Assembly (NCBI RefSeq): GCF_030813505.1 | Contig: NZ_JAUSUE010000012.1 | From: Pectinatus haikarae | GTDB taxonomy: Bacteria; Bacillota; Negativicutes; Selenomonadales; Selenomonadaceae | Strand: one strand, 5' to 3' | DNA: 64,000 nt | Part shown: positions 8,537-18,872 of the stretch, in pieces | Position numbering within the stretch: the stretch's first letter is position 1 | Layout: each line of letters opens with the position of its first letter | Program-made: the position numbers and the translations under genes | Notes under the pieces: generated by a model | The model's database searches: none | The model's input: only the letters and a program-made list of their open reading frames with translations | Told to the model about the DNA's origin: nothing

Positions 8537-8842
8537 TCAGGTACTTGTTGGATTTGTTGCTGTAGATGTATCTGTCGTATCAGGATTCCTCTTTTTTTGA
8601 GCATCAATTATTGTCTGTACTGAATCAATACAGGTATCAAGATTAGACTGTGCGGTATATGCTTGTATTTCAGAATCAAGGACATATTGTTCTAATGTTC
8701 TATTATATAGAACAAATTCATGTGAAAAAGAAGGACAATTAGCATAATCTAGCTTGAAATTCTCCAATGTGTCAATATAATCTATATTATTTTTTGCAAT
8801 AGATATCTGTCCGTTTTCCAACTGAAATAGTTCTTGCGACAT
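8537..8842 (-). CDS. Phage protein of unknown function between tail fibre and lysis genes
   Basis: 101 aa from the ATG with AAAGGTGATAAT upstream. Contains FELENGQISIAKNN-type sequence and ends with a low-complexity Thr/Ser/Asn tail. No membrane segment. The position directly after the fibre gene suggests a fibre chaperone or structural accessory, but nothing in the sequence proves this. Confidence 0.55.
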   Translation of the reverse strand: MSQELFQLENGQISIAKNNIDYIDTLENFKLDYANCPSFSHEFVLYNRTLEQYVLDSEIQAYTAQSNLDTCIDSVQTIIDAQKKRNPDTTDTSTATNPTST

Positions 8843-8853
8843 ATTATCACCTT

Positions 8854-9651
8854 TCAATATTTAATAATGTAGTTGACTACTATATAAGGCGGCATATTAT
8901 TATGTGCTGCACCTGAACCATTGTTTGCGATCGTCACATTGTGTGTATGCGTACCAGCGTACTGACAACCAGTTTCCTCCCAATCCGATCCACCAATACC
9001 CGCCTTAGCTTGCGCACTAGCAGTTCCTGCATTATCTGCATAGATAAGGCTATGTCTATGGTTGCCTTGTGCATCAGTGGTTGCAGTATGACCATGGGAT
9101 GGCATCTCGGCAGTAGTCAATATATGAGTTTTTTCTCCGCCGTTTTTGCCCAAGGTAGCAAAATCAGAATCAGCAGAATTAAGGCCGACGCCCACCCTGC
9201 TTCGTCGATCGGGCAGATTGAAAGTTGTTGAGCCGTCGCCAGTTCCAAATTTAGTGCCTAAAAGCGCAAATAAATTTACATATGTTGTCCGGCTCACCGC
9301 AGAACCATTGCACAGCAGGTATCCGGCAGGAGCTGTGTCGCCATAATATTCATGTCCTGCTCCGACAGGAACCGTTTGGATATCTGGTTTTCTTAAATCT
9401 TTTATTGTCCAAGTAACTGTACCGTCTACTACCGTTTGTCCGGCAGCCGGCCATTCCGGTTCGCTGTTGCCCGTTGTACCCGATACAGTACATTCCGCGT
9501 AAAGCATGCAGTTTGCGGTCACGCTGTGACTTTTTACCGTATCGCCGACGGCGGGTATTGCACCCGGTTCCCAAAAATTGAGTGTTGCCAGCAGAGCAGT
9601 TAAATTACTGATGCCCTGCTCCGGTCCCATACCAATATTAAAATCTATCAA
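8854..9651 (-). CDS. Tail fibre protein with phage tail collar domain
   Basis: 265 aa. Residues 95-150 match the phage tail collar domain (GYLLCNGSAVSRTTYVNLFA, then GDGSTTFNLPDRRSRVGVG), found at the tip of short fibres that contact the host. A Gly/His-rich C-terminus (HGHTATTDAQGNHRH ... HTHNVTI) resembles metal-binding trimeric fibre tips. TTG start behind GGGGGTATTAAC. It lies 2 bp after the tip protein gene and probably sets host range. Confidence 0.8.
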   Translation of the reverse strand: MIDFNIGMGPEQGISNLTALLATLNFWEPGAIPAVGDTVKSHSVTANCMLYAECTVSGTTGNSEPEWPAAGQTVVDGTVTWTIKDLRKPDIQTVPVGAGHEYYGDTAPAGYLLCNGSAVSRTTYVNLFALLGTKFGTGDGSTTFNLPDRRSRVGVGLNSADSDFATLGKNGGEKTHILTTAEMPSHGHTATTDAQGNHRHSLIYADNAGTASAQAKAGIGGSDWEETGCQYAGTHTHNVTIANNGSGAAHNNMPPYIVVNYIIKY

Positions 9652-9652
9652 G

Positions 9653-12600
9653 TTAATACCCCCTTATATCCGCTCTTATGAGCATGCCTGCCATGTTATT
9701 GCCGCTATCATCCAGTATTTCAAGATCAAATCCATCTGCGTCTAAATTTGACATGCGCCAGGTGGCCTGTTTGCTGTTCAAGTCTGATGTAAATAATGCT
9801 ACACTGCTTGGCACGGTAAAGAATTTCTGTTTAAAAGATATATGTTTTATGGCCGCGGGCACTTCAATATTTTCGATGATCTCTTCGGTGTCGGGAACAT
9901 CAATATCTGTTTCAGCCCCAGATATTTTTAGCTGATTTAATCCCGAAAGTGACTGCCCAGCCAAGCGTATTTGAATATATCTGCCATAAAACTGCCTGTG
10001 TGTGGATGATATCCAGTCAGACCATGCTTTGCCATCTACACTCGTTCGGTAATCCTGTGTAATTACGATATCATCGCCAGCATTGCTTTTCAGTTTTATT
10101 GACATGAATGTACTTGCCAAGTATTTTACATCTATCGGTGTCCATGGGCCATTACCGAACATATCACCGAATTTTGCTAAGGTTTCGATTGTCTCGTTGC
10201 TTTTTACGTACAGCACGCCCCATTGATCAATCCAAAAACAGGCTGTATCTACTATATTCGGGCCTAAATCAATAATAGGTACATATGCTGTGCAAATTTT
10301 TGAAAAGCTAAGCTGTTTGAATATATCCGAGAAAAATTCCAGAGAACCTATCGGGACACTGTCGCTGAATGCATTCAAAGCACCGAATTGATCCATATAC
10401 ATATTGGTTATATTCCAGTCTGCCAGATTTTCAGTCCGCTGAAATATAATGTTTTTAGTCGGCAAATTAATCACGTTGACAGTTGCCTTTGTGGCATTTA
10501 GGGAATAATTACCGCTATTGTCGACCGCTTTAATCCAAAAAGTTTGAGTGCCTTCGTTCAGAGCTTCAAATTTATAAGAGTTTCCGGTAAAGGTTCCGAC
10601 TATTGTCGATGTCGTCCAGGTTACTCCTGTGCGCAGTTCATAATAATTTATATCCGGATCATCATTTTCTATAATTGATGCTGTCAGATATTCTCCTGAT
10701 TGGATTATATACAGCTTACTTATATCCTGCGGTGGAGCATCTTTGCCAGTGATATATACTGAAACCGTCTGGCCTTTTGAAACAATGCCATCTTTTACCG
10801 TATAAACATGCACATAATAAGTTATATAGGTCTTAACATTTTCTATTATGCATTTCATGTCATTTGTCGTTTTGGCGGTCTGGTAGGATACGCCATTTTC
10901 TGATAAACCTACAACAAATTCATCTACCGACTGACCTCTTTGCAGTGACCACGACACGTTTATGTTTGATATTGTAGTACCGTCACGCTGCATATAAGTT
11001 TCTTCGGCGGCCGAAAGGCTGTCTACTTCCGGCTGTGAATTAGGCGGCGTATAGTCAATCACCGGATACTTAGAGTAATCAAGGCTGTCGCTATATACTG
11101 CTTCATCATACTCGACTGCCTTTATATTACACAGTTGATCACCGTCACGGCTGATATTGATAACTCTGAACGGTTTTACCGCTTTTTCCGTTTCACCTAG
11201 GCAATACACATCATATTGCTGCGGTTTTTCGTCAGAGCTGAAAGGAACCTGAATTTCAAGCAAATTCGTTGTTGCATCCTGACTAACAATGCTTTTTTTG
11301 ACTATTGTATCATCATAGCGCTGTATTATTATTTCATATAATAAAGCAGATGACAGAGTTATTTCTTTATCAAGCTGAATAGTATTATCACTTACAGCAA
11401 CTATTCTGCCTGATGCTATGCCGATCTGGCTGACCGCATGATTAAATCCGATAATGTCGCCAAACTCTGATACCATAGCATTTATATCTGCGCTGAATTC
11501 AATATCCTGCAGCTGCCGTTCATTTGTTGCCAATGATCTTATTGCTTCGCGCCATGCCTGTGAACGTCTTGCCACACCAAACAGCGTCAGATCGGTTGTA
11601 TTATCCTGGTCAGAATCATTCCATGTCTGTGACCTTGTCAGAAACTGAGTATTTTTAAAATCATTATCGATATCGTTATAGGTGACATTAATTTCTTTTG
11701 CGCGTTCATCAAGAGATGTAAAGCTGCCTTTCACCGATGATACAGTCGTCCTGCCTTCACCGAAAATCTGGCATACGGTTCCCGGTTTGTCAACAACAAT
11801 ACCAATATCATTGCCATGTGATAATATAGTCGCATGGCCCACGGTTGCGGCTTTTTGTGCTTGTGTAATTCTTTTTTCGGATGTATCGAAAAATGCATCG
11901 AATTCAAAGCGTTTTTCCTGTTCACCATCGTTATTTAAAATCATTTCATCAGCATAGGCAGCAGCATCCACCCATTGGTCCCAATATTTTATCAGCCGGC
12001 TTTTATCAATGCCCTCAACGACATATTCATAGCTGCCCGTATTGATATTTTTCAGGTAGTAGCATTGATGCAGAATGTCATAGGCCGCCCAGATAGGATT
12101 TTTAGCAGATCTTTGTTCGTAAACCCCGCTATCTGGGTTAAAGACCCATACATTATTGCGTACCTGCCGCCAATTAACTGACGGTACACCGCCCGACAAT
12201 TGATTTGTTGCAAGTATTCTGAGCGCAACAAGCACTTTCCCCTGCCGGCAGTATTTGCCATTTTCATAGCTCGTTAAAAGCGCCCAGCGCGTTATAGTGC
12301 TCGCTCTGCTTGATGTATCGCGGCTGATCATTTCGGCCCTGATTTCATATTGCGCTTCCGGCAGTCCATCTATACGAATTGACTGAGCAACAAGTGAACT
12401 CTGCGCCGCAGTAATTGACCAGGAAGCATTCCAGCTATTCCATGCAGTTGTACCTTTTTGCCTGTACATAAGGGCAATTGTCACGGTCGTCGATGTATAG
12501 CTGCCATCGTCATTTATTTTAAATAAGCCGCCTGACCATTCCATTGTCACTTCAAGCGATACAGCTTTTTCACTGTTTGTTGTCTGAATAAGCGGGCTGC

Positions 12601-13357
12601 TGCCAAGTTCGAGACTTACCGACTGATCAATAGGATTATTGTTAAAAAATGATATAGAATCCTGATCATTCGTGCCGAGCTTTGTCTCGATCTGGACATC
12701 AGTATAATTGCCAATATCATTATTTCCGATGCGGATATTTTTTATTTCATCAACAGGTCCTATTCCACCGCAAAGAAGCAAATTAAGATATTGCTGGCTG
12801 TTTACAGTTTCAACATGCTGCGTAAGAACCTGTGCCTGCGGAATGCATTCGCCGAAGGTTATGCCCATGACATTTCCTTCTGCCGCCGTAGGCGTTGGGA
12901 TATCCCAACCATATGTTTGAGTAGTGTCGCTGTTATTTATTGTTGCGGCTGCCGATTTCTGCGGGAAAACTGAATTTATTAATCTGCCGCCCAGATACAT
13001 AACGGCACCAGACGCTAAAATTGCGCCTAAATGTCCAGCAGCAAAAAAGCCAACGTTACCAACGGCCCAACCACCAGCAGCTATATTGCCTGTATAAGCG
13101 ATAAGTGCAATAGTTGCCACGTAGCCTAATATTTTGCCGAGTCCGCCGCCCCCGCCGATATGCTGAGTAACTATGATCTGGGTATTATCTTTTATTATTT
13201 TACGCTTTTCCGGCTGCTTTATAAGCTCTCCATTAACGACAAAAATATCTGCATCAGGATAATATTCTTTTACCGTTTTTCCTGCAACAAATTCTTCCCG
13301 TCGTATTGCTTTGAAATGCGGTTCAAAGGGATTTTTGACAATTATTATTTCTATCAT
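9653..13357 (-). CDS. Tail tip / host-specificity protein (lambda J-like)
   Basis: 1234 aa. An N-terminal beta-grasp-like segment (IIIVKNPFEPHFK...QIIVTQHIGGGGG) is followed by a Gly/Ala hydrophobic stretch (about 90-145), the central baseplate-hub region as in lambda gpJ, then fibronectin-III-like repeats (about 790-970) and a C-terminal receptor part. The chosen ATG at 13357 overlaps the stop of the NlpC/P60 gene as ATGA; an upstream in-frame start would run back into that gene. It forms the tail tip and binds the host. Confidence 0.85.
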   Translation of the reverse strand: MIEIIIVKNPFEPHFKAIRREEFVAGKTVKEYYPDADIFVVNGELIKQPEKRKIIKDNTQIIVTQHIGGGGGLGKILGYVATIALIAYTGNIAAGGWAVGNVGFFAAGHLGAILASGAVMYLGGRLINSVFPQKSAAATINNSDTTQTYGWDIPTPTAAEGNVMGITFGECIPQAQVLTQHVETVNSQQYLNLLLCGGIGPVDEIKNIRIGNNDIGNYTDVQIETKLGTNDQDSISFFNNNPIDQSVSLELGSSPLIQTTNSEKAVSLEVTMEWSGGLFKINDDGSYTSTTVTIALMYRQKGTTAWNSWNASWSITAAQSSLVAQSIRIDGLPEAQYEIRAEMISRDTSSRASTITRWALLTSYENGKYCRQGKVLVALRILATNQLSGGVPSVNWRQVRNNVWVFNPDSGVYEQRSAKNPIWAAYDILHQCYYLKNINTGSYEYVVEGIDKSRLIKYWDQWVDAAAYADEMILNNDGEQEKRFEFDAFFDTSEKRITQAQKAATVGHATILSHGNDIGIVVDKPGTVCQIFGEGRTTVSSVKGSFTSLDERAKEINVTYNDIDNDFKNTQFLTRSQTWNDSDQDNTTDLTLFGVARRSQAWREAIRSLATNERQLQDIEFSADINAMVSEFGDIIGFNHAVSQIGIASGRIVAVSDNTIQLDKEITLSSALLYEIIIQRYDDTIVKKSIVSQDATTNLLEIQVPFSSDEKPQQYDVYCLGETEKAVKPFRVINISRDGDQLCNIKAVEYDEAVYSDSLDYSKYPVIDYTPPNSQPEVDSLSAAEETYMQRDGTTISNINVSWSLQRGQSVDEFVVGLSENGVSYQTAKTTNDMKCIIENVKTYITYYVHVYTVKDGIVSKGQTVSVYITGKDAPPQDISKLYIIQSGEYLTASIIENDDPDINYYELRTGVTWTTSTIVGTFTGNSYKFEALNEGTQTFWIKAVDNSGNYSLNATKATVNVINLPTKNIIFQRTENLADWNITNMYMDQFGALNAFSDSVPIGSLEFFSDIFKQLSFSKICTAYVPIIDLGPNIVDTACFWIDQWGVLYVKSNETIETLAKFGDMFGNGPWTPIDVKYLASTFMSIKLKSNAGDDIVITQDYRTSVDGKAWSDWISSTHRQFYGRYIQIRLAGQSLSGLNQLKISGAETDIDVPDTEEIIENIEVPAAIKHISFKQKFFTVPSSVALFTSDLNSKQATWRMSNLDADGFDLEILDDSGNNMAGMLIRADIRGY

Positions 13358-13737
13358 CGCAACCACCCCGGAACATAGAAACCGGCTATATGGGATTGCC
13401 ATTTCGGCAATCGATCGATAACAACACCAGTTCTGCGGTATGCATGGATAAATTTATTATTATCAATACATACTCCAACATGATCTGCCCAGCCGCCACA
13501 GACAAGCTTTATGACAACAAGTGCATATTCTTCCGGCTTATTTAATTTTTTCCACAGCGGTTTATTTTTCGTCAGGGCATCGGTTATTCGGTTTGTGGCC
13601 ATTGCCGATATATTAAATTCCGGCAGGTCTATACCTTTGCGATAATATATTTCTTTTGCCAGTCCCCAGCAGTCAAGGCCCGTTTTATCCCGCCCGCCGT
13701 CTTTAAATGGTATGCCGATAAGATCATCATACTGCAT
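13354..13737 (-). CDS. NlpC/P60-type tail assembly peptidase (lambda K-like)
   Basis: 127 aa. GLDCWGLAKEIYY carries the nucleophile Cys of the NlpC/P60 fold near residue 22, and WADHVGVCID near 83-92 carries the His. Such proteins sit at the tail tip and cut peptidoglycan during genome entry. It is the bare domain without the JAB domain of lambda gpK. AGGAGGGATAATA precedes the ATG. Translationally coupled to the J-like gene by ATGA. Confidence 0.8.
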   Translation of the reverse strand: MQYDDLIGIPFKDGGRDKTGLDCWGLAKEIYYRKGIDLPEFNISAMATNRITDALTKNKPLWKKLNKPEEYALVVIKLVCGGWADHVGVCIDNNKFIHAYRRTGVVIDRLPKWQSHIAGFYVPGWLR

Positions 13738-13748
13738 TATTATCCCTC

Positions 13749-14339
13749 CTAGCTGCCACTTTCAACACCCGGCTCTCCGCCAAAACGTGACGCAATCCTG
13801 CATGTCGACAGAGTGCCATTGCAAGCGCTTGCCGACCCAGCATAACCACAACGCACGGATTTAAACTTCCAGCGACAAAAATCACGATTATATTTGTTCG
13901 GCGGATACTGCCATGCAAAATCCTTGTCGCTGGTCAGAGCGAATGTTACCCAGTTTTCATCATACTGCGTCATATTATTGCTCAAAGTGATTGAAAACTC
14001 CGGCGTAGTATTGCCTAAATGAGCTGCATGAATAATATATATAGTTACTGTTGCATCAACAAAGCCGCCGTATTTTTGAATGTATGTCTGTATGACACCG
14101 CTGATATTGCTTACTTTAAGGTTAAGAGAGGGAACTTCTTTGCCATCCTGCGTTATGCTGTCTATCTCGATTGGGAACTTATACCATGCCTGGCCGTTCC
14201 AGCTGACGTCTTCAGTATTGCGTGCAAGCCTGATCGGCTCTGTCAGTGAACTATGCTCAACCTGTACCAGCAGCAAAAAAGGCATATCGTTGGCGAGTTT
14301 GTTTTTTTCTATTATGCCGGCAAGTGACCATATCTGCAT
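13749..14339 (-). CDS. Minor tail protein, lambda L-like, with C-terminal cysteine cluster
   Basis: 196 aa. The N-terminal 150 residues are a beta-rich tail domain. The C-terminus holds four cysteines in CRWKFKSVRCGYAG...ACNGTLSTCR and ends SRFGGEPGV. The same Cys pattern and SRFGG ending occur in lambda gpL-type proteins, where the cluster holds a metal or Fe-S centre; that function is inferred here. Position between the NlpC/P60 gene and the M-like gene matches lambda order. Confidence 0.75.
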   Translation of the reverse strand: MQIWSLAGIIEKNKLANDMPFLLLVQVEHSSLTEPIRLARNTEDVSWNGQAWYKFPIEIDSITQDGKEVPSLNLKVSNISGVIQTYIQKYGGFVDATVTIYIIHAAHLGNTTPEFSITLSNNMTQYDENWVTFALTSDKDFAWQYPPNKYNRDFCRWKFKSVRCGYAGSASACNGTLSTCRIASRFGGEPGVESGS

Positions 14340-14342
14340 TTT

Positions 14343-14702
14343 TTACACCTCTTCGAATTTAAGCGTCCCCTGCCAGCCGGCGGGGTGATTATGCTGAAAA
14401 GAAAAATCTCCCGAAAATCTTACAACGTAGGATTGCCCGTCAATCGGATTTATCCACGAAAAAGAAGCAAACTTCCCGACCTGTTGCCAAAAAGCTTTTA
14501 ATAACACATAATCATCATCGGATAAAGCTACCCATGAAAAAGACCACGTACTTATCATTTTTGTTGTACGCGGCCTTGTTATTTTATAATTTGCATCAGT
14601 AGTCGTGCTGATCGTGCTGTCTGCCATGCTTTCGGTAAAGCTTTCGCTGCAATTAGATGCAGATGATATATTAGGCGCGGCTATTTCAGGAAAAGTATTC
14701 AT
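14343..14702 (-). CDS. Minor tail protein, lambda M-like
   Basis: 119 aa. Small tail protein with RPRTTKMISTWSFSW and FSFQHNHPAGWQGTLKFEEV, similar in size and place to lambda gpM, which joins the tape measure to the tail tip. Start supported by GAGGTGATAAA. 3 bp separate it from the L-like gene. Confidence 0.65.
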   Translation of the reverse strand: MNTFPEIAAPNISSASNCSESFTESMADSTISTTTDANYKITRPRTTKMISTWSFSWVALSDDDYVLLKAFWQQVGKFASFSWINPIDGQSYVVRFSGDFSFQHNHPAGWQGTLKFEEV

Positions 14703-14706
14703 TTTA

Positions 14707-17700
14707 TCACCTCGATGACAGCAGCGTTTTCAGACTGCTCGCTGAATTATTTACGTTTCGCTGCACACCATCAACAACGAAATTCAAAACTGTTTTTTGC
14801 AGGCTGTCGTCATAAGAACTGCTTTGCATCTGCACGTTTGAATTTGTATTATTGACGATATTTACCTGTACACCGCCCCCGCCGCCAATTAATCCATTAC
14901 TGGGAAGCGGCACAACAGCTTCGCTTACGCCCGGTTTTTCTCCAATTAAAGCCAGCGTCGGGGCAGACACTATACCACCATTTGCCAACGCAGGAACAGA
15001 GGTCATAAGGTCGGTCATGTCTTCCGGGTTAGTGACATCTGTTGTCCACGATGCTGACATAGCTGTTGATACACCGAAAGCTGTTGATACCACTCCCAGC
15101 AGTGAGTTCGTTATTTGTGCCGAAGCTCTTTGTGCCACTATGTTTGCAATGGCATTAAGAACTGATTTCTCGAAATCATGAACAACATCTATTGCTGAAT
15201 GAGTACCAGTTATAAAATCTGACATAGACGATGACATCGAACTGTAAAATGAACTTGCTGAACTCGCTAAATTATTGTAAATAGAACTGTGAGCATCATC
15301 CCAAAGTGTTACATATTCTTTAGCAAGAGCTTTTTGTCCATCAATATCAAGATCATTTTTTTCTGCCTGCGGATTATTTGTAAGTTCTTCAATTATTTTC
15401 CTGTAATCGCCTTCATCCTCAAGCGCCTGCATCCTTTTTTCATGTGACTGCTTGATTGCTTCATCGTATTTTTTCTGAGCTGCTAAAAGTTGAGCATTTG
15501 CCCATTCTTCGACAGCGACTTTAGCAACCGCATCATTCTGATCTTCGGCTATTGCTTTTAATTTTTCTTTACGCTCATCTGCCAATTTACGTAGTGCCGT
15601 TTGATATTCGACATCGGCGGCAGCAGCATAATCATCGTTTACGGCAGCCAATGTGCTTTTAGTATCTTCTTTGACTTCGGACCATGATTTTTTCCAGGCA
15701 TCAACGACCTTTGTTTTCATTACGGTTTCATACTCATTGAGTTCTGTCTTCAGACCGTCGACATTTACACCTGCGGCCTGCAGCTTTGCTATTTCACCAC
15801 TTTTTTGCGCTACGTCTGCAACAACTTTACTCATGCCCTGCTGATAAGTCGTTGCGGTTTCGCCATAAATTCCCTCCTGCATAGAATTCATTAGTGACGT
15901 TGCTTCCTGCTGTGCCTTTTTTAAATCTTCAAGCTTTTTTTGAATATTTTGCTGATTATTTTTTTCTGTCCCGTTGGCAAAGTACGTTGACGATGAATTA
16001 TAAAGCCCCATTACTTTTGCAACATAATTTTGCGTTTCTTCGTAAGGAGGAACATCTCCATATTTTTCAACAGCACCGCCGCCGGCATTATATCCTGCCG
16101 CTGCTAATCTGTAATCACCATATTTTTGATACAGACCTGCTGCATACTGCGCTGAACCCATTATGTTTTCATCTGGATCATATGGATTAGAGACTCCAAG
16201 GCCTGCCGCAGTGTCCGGCATTAGCTGCCCGAGTCCTATTGCACCCGCTGATGATACAGCGTTTTGATCTCCGTTACTTTCCGTTAAAATTATTGATGCT
16301 AAAAAATTAGGATCGATGCCATATGTATTTGCCGCATATTCAATTTCATTTGCATATGGCTTTAATTGGTCAGTTTCAAGCAGCGAATAATGTAAAACCT
16401 CAGGTGCTTTTTGCTTTTTTTCTTTTGGAGTTTTTTCACCAATATTGTTAATATCTGCAAATTGCGATGCCAGTGCTTGCTGTTGAGCATCTATGTCAGC
16501 CTGCTTTCTTTCTGCCTCTTGCTGTGCTGCCCACGCTTTGCCTTGATCAGTATCAAGCCATCTTTCCCCAGCCGCCTGGTCAAGCTGAGAAACTGTATCT
16601 TCATCCGTCACCTCTACAGTTTTTTGTGCATTTGCAGTATAACCGCCTGTTTTAGGATCATAAACCGTATAGCCGGCATCGTTGTCATCTTCCTGTGTAG
16701 TCCACGAATTTGTATCCTTATTCCAGAAATATTTTTTATCATTGAGATCATAAGTATTATTGCGATTTTCCGTATCTTTTTGTTGTTTCCATTCATACAT
16801 TTTGTAGATAGCATAACCAATTGCGGCAGCTACGCCTAACCAGCCGCCGGCTAACGCCCATACTAATGATGTCAGTCTTGTAACAGCTGTTGCAGCACTG
16901 TCTGTTGCCACAACGGTTTTTGTCCCGGCAGCAACAGCCGCATCACCTGCAAGCGCCGTTTTTGCACCTAAAGCTTCCTGTTCTATAGCTGCTGCCTGAG
17001 TAGCGGCTGTGCTTTCCGTCTGTGCCGCTACTGCCTTTTCTCCTGCGGCTATTGCCTGTATTCCTACCAGATCAATTGATTCGCCTAATTCCACCTCAAC
17101 TATTCTTGCCGCTTCAGCTGATTCTGCTATAGCTGCATTGGCTTCAACTGCAGCTGCAGAGGCAATTTTTGCGGAATCCGCCTTTACTGCTTCTGATTCA
17201 GCAACACGTTCATTTGCACTGATAACAAGGTTTGCACTTTCAGCTGTCCCCGCGTTGACCGCAGCTACTTTTGCCGCGGCTTCAGTAGCGGCGATCTGAA
17301 CGCTCGCAAATCCTGCTGTCTGTTTTTCTGCACTTGCAGCATTTTCAGTATTCATCGCCTGATAAGCTGCAGTCATATCAGTTGTTATTTTTTCAGCCAT
17401 GATGGCAGTTCTCTGCTCTATCTCAACGCAACTTTTGGTAACCAGAGCCGCTTTTTCTTCCTCTGATATCTGCATCGCCATGACCGTTTGCTGCATAGTT
17501 TTCTTTTCTTTTTCAGCAGCCTGATCAAGTAAGCGTGTGCGTTTATCAATACTTTTTTGCTGAGATGCACTTATTACCGCGTCACCTGCCACACTGGTAC
17601 CAGTAGATGCAGGTTTTGTCTGCGCCCAGACATCTGATACCTTGCTGCTTATTGAGCTGACAGCCTGGAATGTTTTATAGATGGCAACAAGTTCCAGTAA

Positions 17701-18543
17701 GTCTTTTGATAAATCAATAATCTCTGTTTTATTTGCTGCAACATATTTCGCCGTTTCAGCCAATCCCGCAATAATTGGGGGAAATAATTCTGCTGCAATC
17801 GGTGCGAATACAGCTCCGCCAACAAGCTCTAACTGTCCTGCCTGCATTTTGAGTACGTCCAACTGCTGCGATATCTTGTGCATCTGCTCAACATCAAGAC
17901 CTATCCCCTTTACCTTTGCAGCATTTTCAGCCGCTTCGGTATAGTTTTGCAGAGTTTTCGTAAGTGTCATACCACGAACACCAAGGGTGTTCATGATAAA
18001 TTCCTGCCCGTATCCTGCATCGCTGGCAAGTTTATAGCCCTGTGCAAGATTTTTAAGCTGCTCATTGAGCGGCAGGAGCTTGCCGCTTGAATCCTGCATT
18101 GACACACCAACGGCTTTTAAAGTAGCCTGCGCCTTTTTCCCTTCTGTACTGTTAGATACAAGATTTTTATCAAAACGCAGGAAAGCGCTTGCTGCTGTCT
18201 GAACGTCAGCACCGGTAAGTTTCAATATCCTTGACATTTCAACAGCTTCGGCATTTGTTATATGCAGTCTGTTGGACAATTGATAGACATTTTCTCCTGC
18301 ATCGACTGCACTTTGTACTATACTTGATAAGCCAAAACCACCTGCGGTAACTGCCGCAAGTCCGGCAAATTTTGTTATAAGTGCACTGACGCTGCTCGTA
18401 GTTCCGGTTAGCGCATTTTGCATTTCATTGACAGGATTGACATTAAAGGCTTGTTTTATTTCCGTCTGGGATTTATCAAGTTCTTTTGACAGTCCAGACG
18501 AATCAGCGCCTATTTTTACCATCAGTTCGGATATTACTGACAT
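14707..18543 (-). CDS. Tail tape measure protein with embedded lytic transglycosylase
   Basis: 1278 aa and the longest phage gene, as expected for the protein that sets tail length. The N-terminal MSVISELMVKIGADSSGLSK resembles tape-measure starts. Long Ala/Glu-rich helices (330-560) and a hydrophobic segment (about 555-575, LAGGWLGVAAAIGYAIYKMY) follow. A soluble lytic transglycosylase domain lies at about 730-860, with catalytic Glu near 755 in ILTESNGDQNA, then GAIGLGQLMP and AAAGYNAGGG. The domain would open peptidoglycan at infection. Upstream are the frameshifted chaperones. Confidence 0.9.
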   Translation of the reverse strand: MSVISELMVKIGADSSGLSKELDKSQTEIKQAFNVNPVNEMQNALTGTTSSVSALITKFAGLAAVTAGGFGLSSIVQSAVDAGENVYQLSNRLHITNAEAVEMSRILKLTGADVQTAASAFLRFDKNLVSNSTEGKKAQATLKAVGVSMQDSSGKLLPLNEQLKNLAQGYKLASDAGYGQEFIMNTLGVRGMTLTKTLQNYTEAAENAAKVKGIGLDVEQMHKISQQLDVLKMQAGQLELVGGAVFAPIAAELFPPIIAGLAETAKYVAANKTEIIDLSKDLLELVAIYKTFQAVSSISSKVSDVWAQTKPASTGTSVAGDAVISASQQKSIDKRTRLLDQAAEKEKKTMQQTVMAMQISEEEKAALVTKSCVEIEQRTAIMAEKITTDMTAAYQAMNTENAASAEKQTAGFASVQIAATEAAAKVAAVNAGTAESANLVISANERVAESEAVKADSAKIASAAAVEANAAIAESAEAARIVEVELGESIDLVGIQAIAAGEKAVAAQTESTAATQAAAIEQEALGAKTALAGDAAVAAGTKTVVATDSAATAVTRLTSLVWALAGGWLGVAAAIGYAIYKMYEWKQQKDTENRNNTYDLNDKKYFWNKDTNSWTTQEDDNDAGYTVYDPKTGGYTANAQKTVEVTDEDTVSQLDQAAGERWLDTDQGKAWAAQQEAERKQADIDAQQQALASQFADINNIGEKTPKEKKQKAPEVLHYSLLETDQLKPYANEIEYAANTYGIDPNFLASIILTESNGDQNAVSSAGAIGLGQLMPDTAAGLGVSNPYDPDENIMGSAQYAAGLYQKYGDYRLAAAGYNAGGGAVEKYGDVPPYEETQNYVAKVMGLYNSSSTYFANGTEKNNQQNIQKKLEDLKKAQQEATSLMNSMQEGIYGETATTYQQGMSKVVADVAQKSGEIAKLQAAGVNVDGLKTELNEYETVMKTKVVDAWKKSWSEVKEDTKSTLAAVNDDYAAAADVEYQTALRKLADERKEKLKAIAEDQNDAVAKVAVEEWANAQLLAAQKKYDEAIKQSHEKRMQALEDEGDYRKIIEELTNNPQAEKNDLDIDGQKALAKEYVTLWDDAHSSIYNNLASSASSFYSSMSSSMSDFITGTHSAIDVVHDFEKSVLNAIANIVAQRASAQITNSLLGVVSTAFGVSTAMSASWTTDVTNPEDMTDLMTSVPALANGGIVSAPTLALIGEKPGVSEAVVPLPSNGLIGGGGGVQVNIVNNTNSNVQMQSSSYDDSLQKTVLNFVVDGVQRNVNNSASSLKTLLSSR

Positions 18544-18545
18544 AT

Positions 18546-18872
18546 TTATTTCCTTTCCGGCTCCCGCAGACCAAATTCTTTTAGCAGAATGTTTCTGTCT
18601 TCAGCAGCCTTTTTTAATTGATCTTCTTTACTCTCATGAAGCGGTTTCATTATTTGCTGCACCGTTACCGGTTCTTTCAGGTGCGGAGCAATAAGCCATG
18701 AGGTAAAATATGCACGTTTGAAATCATTTTCTTTTTCTCTTGCCTCATATCCATCAATAAGCTTATAAAATTCATGCGGCTGCAAGTTTTCGAATTGAGT
18801 CGGCAATAAATTAAGCGGTCCGTATGCTATTCTTTCAGACCGCTCAATCCAATGTGCAAATGATCTTATTTT
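18546..18872 (-). CDS. Tail assembly chaperone, frameshift extension (lambda T-like)
   Basis: The annotatable frame has only a TTG start at 18806 and no convincing ribosome site. Read upstream, it stays open without a stop to the A6 run at 18869-18874 in the 3' end of the preceding gene. A -1 slip there gives a fusion continuing KKIRSFAHWIERSERIAYGP and then the 86-residue domain ending LREPERK. This copies the gpG/gpGT arrangement of siphovirus tail chaperones, which coat the tape measure during assembly. Confidence 0.7.
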   Translation of the reverse strand, partial: KIRSFAHWIERSERIAYGPLNLLPTQFENLQPHEFYKLIDGYEAREKENDFKRAYFTSWLIAPHLKEPVTVQQIMKPLHESKEDQLKKAAEDRNILLKEFGLREPERK

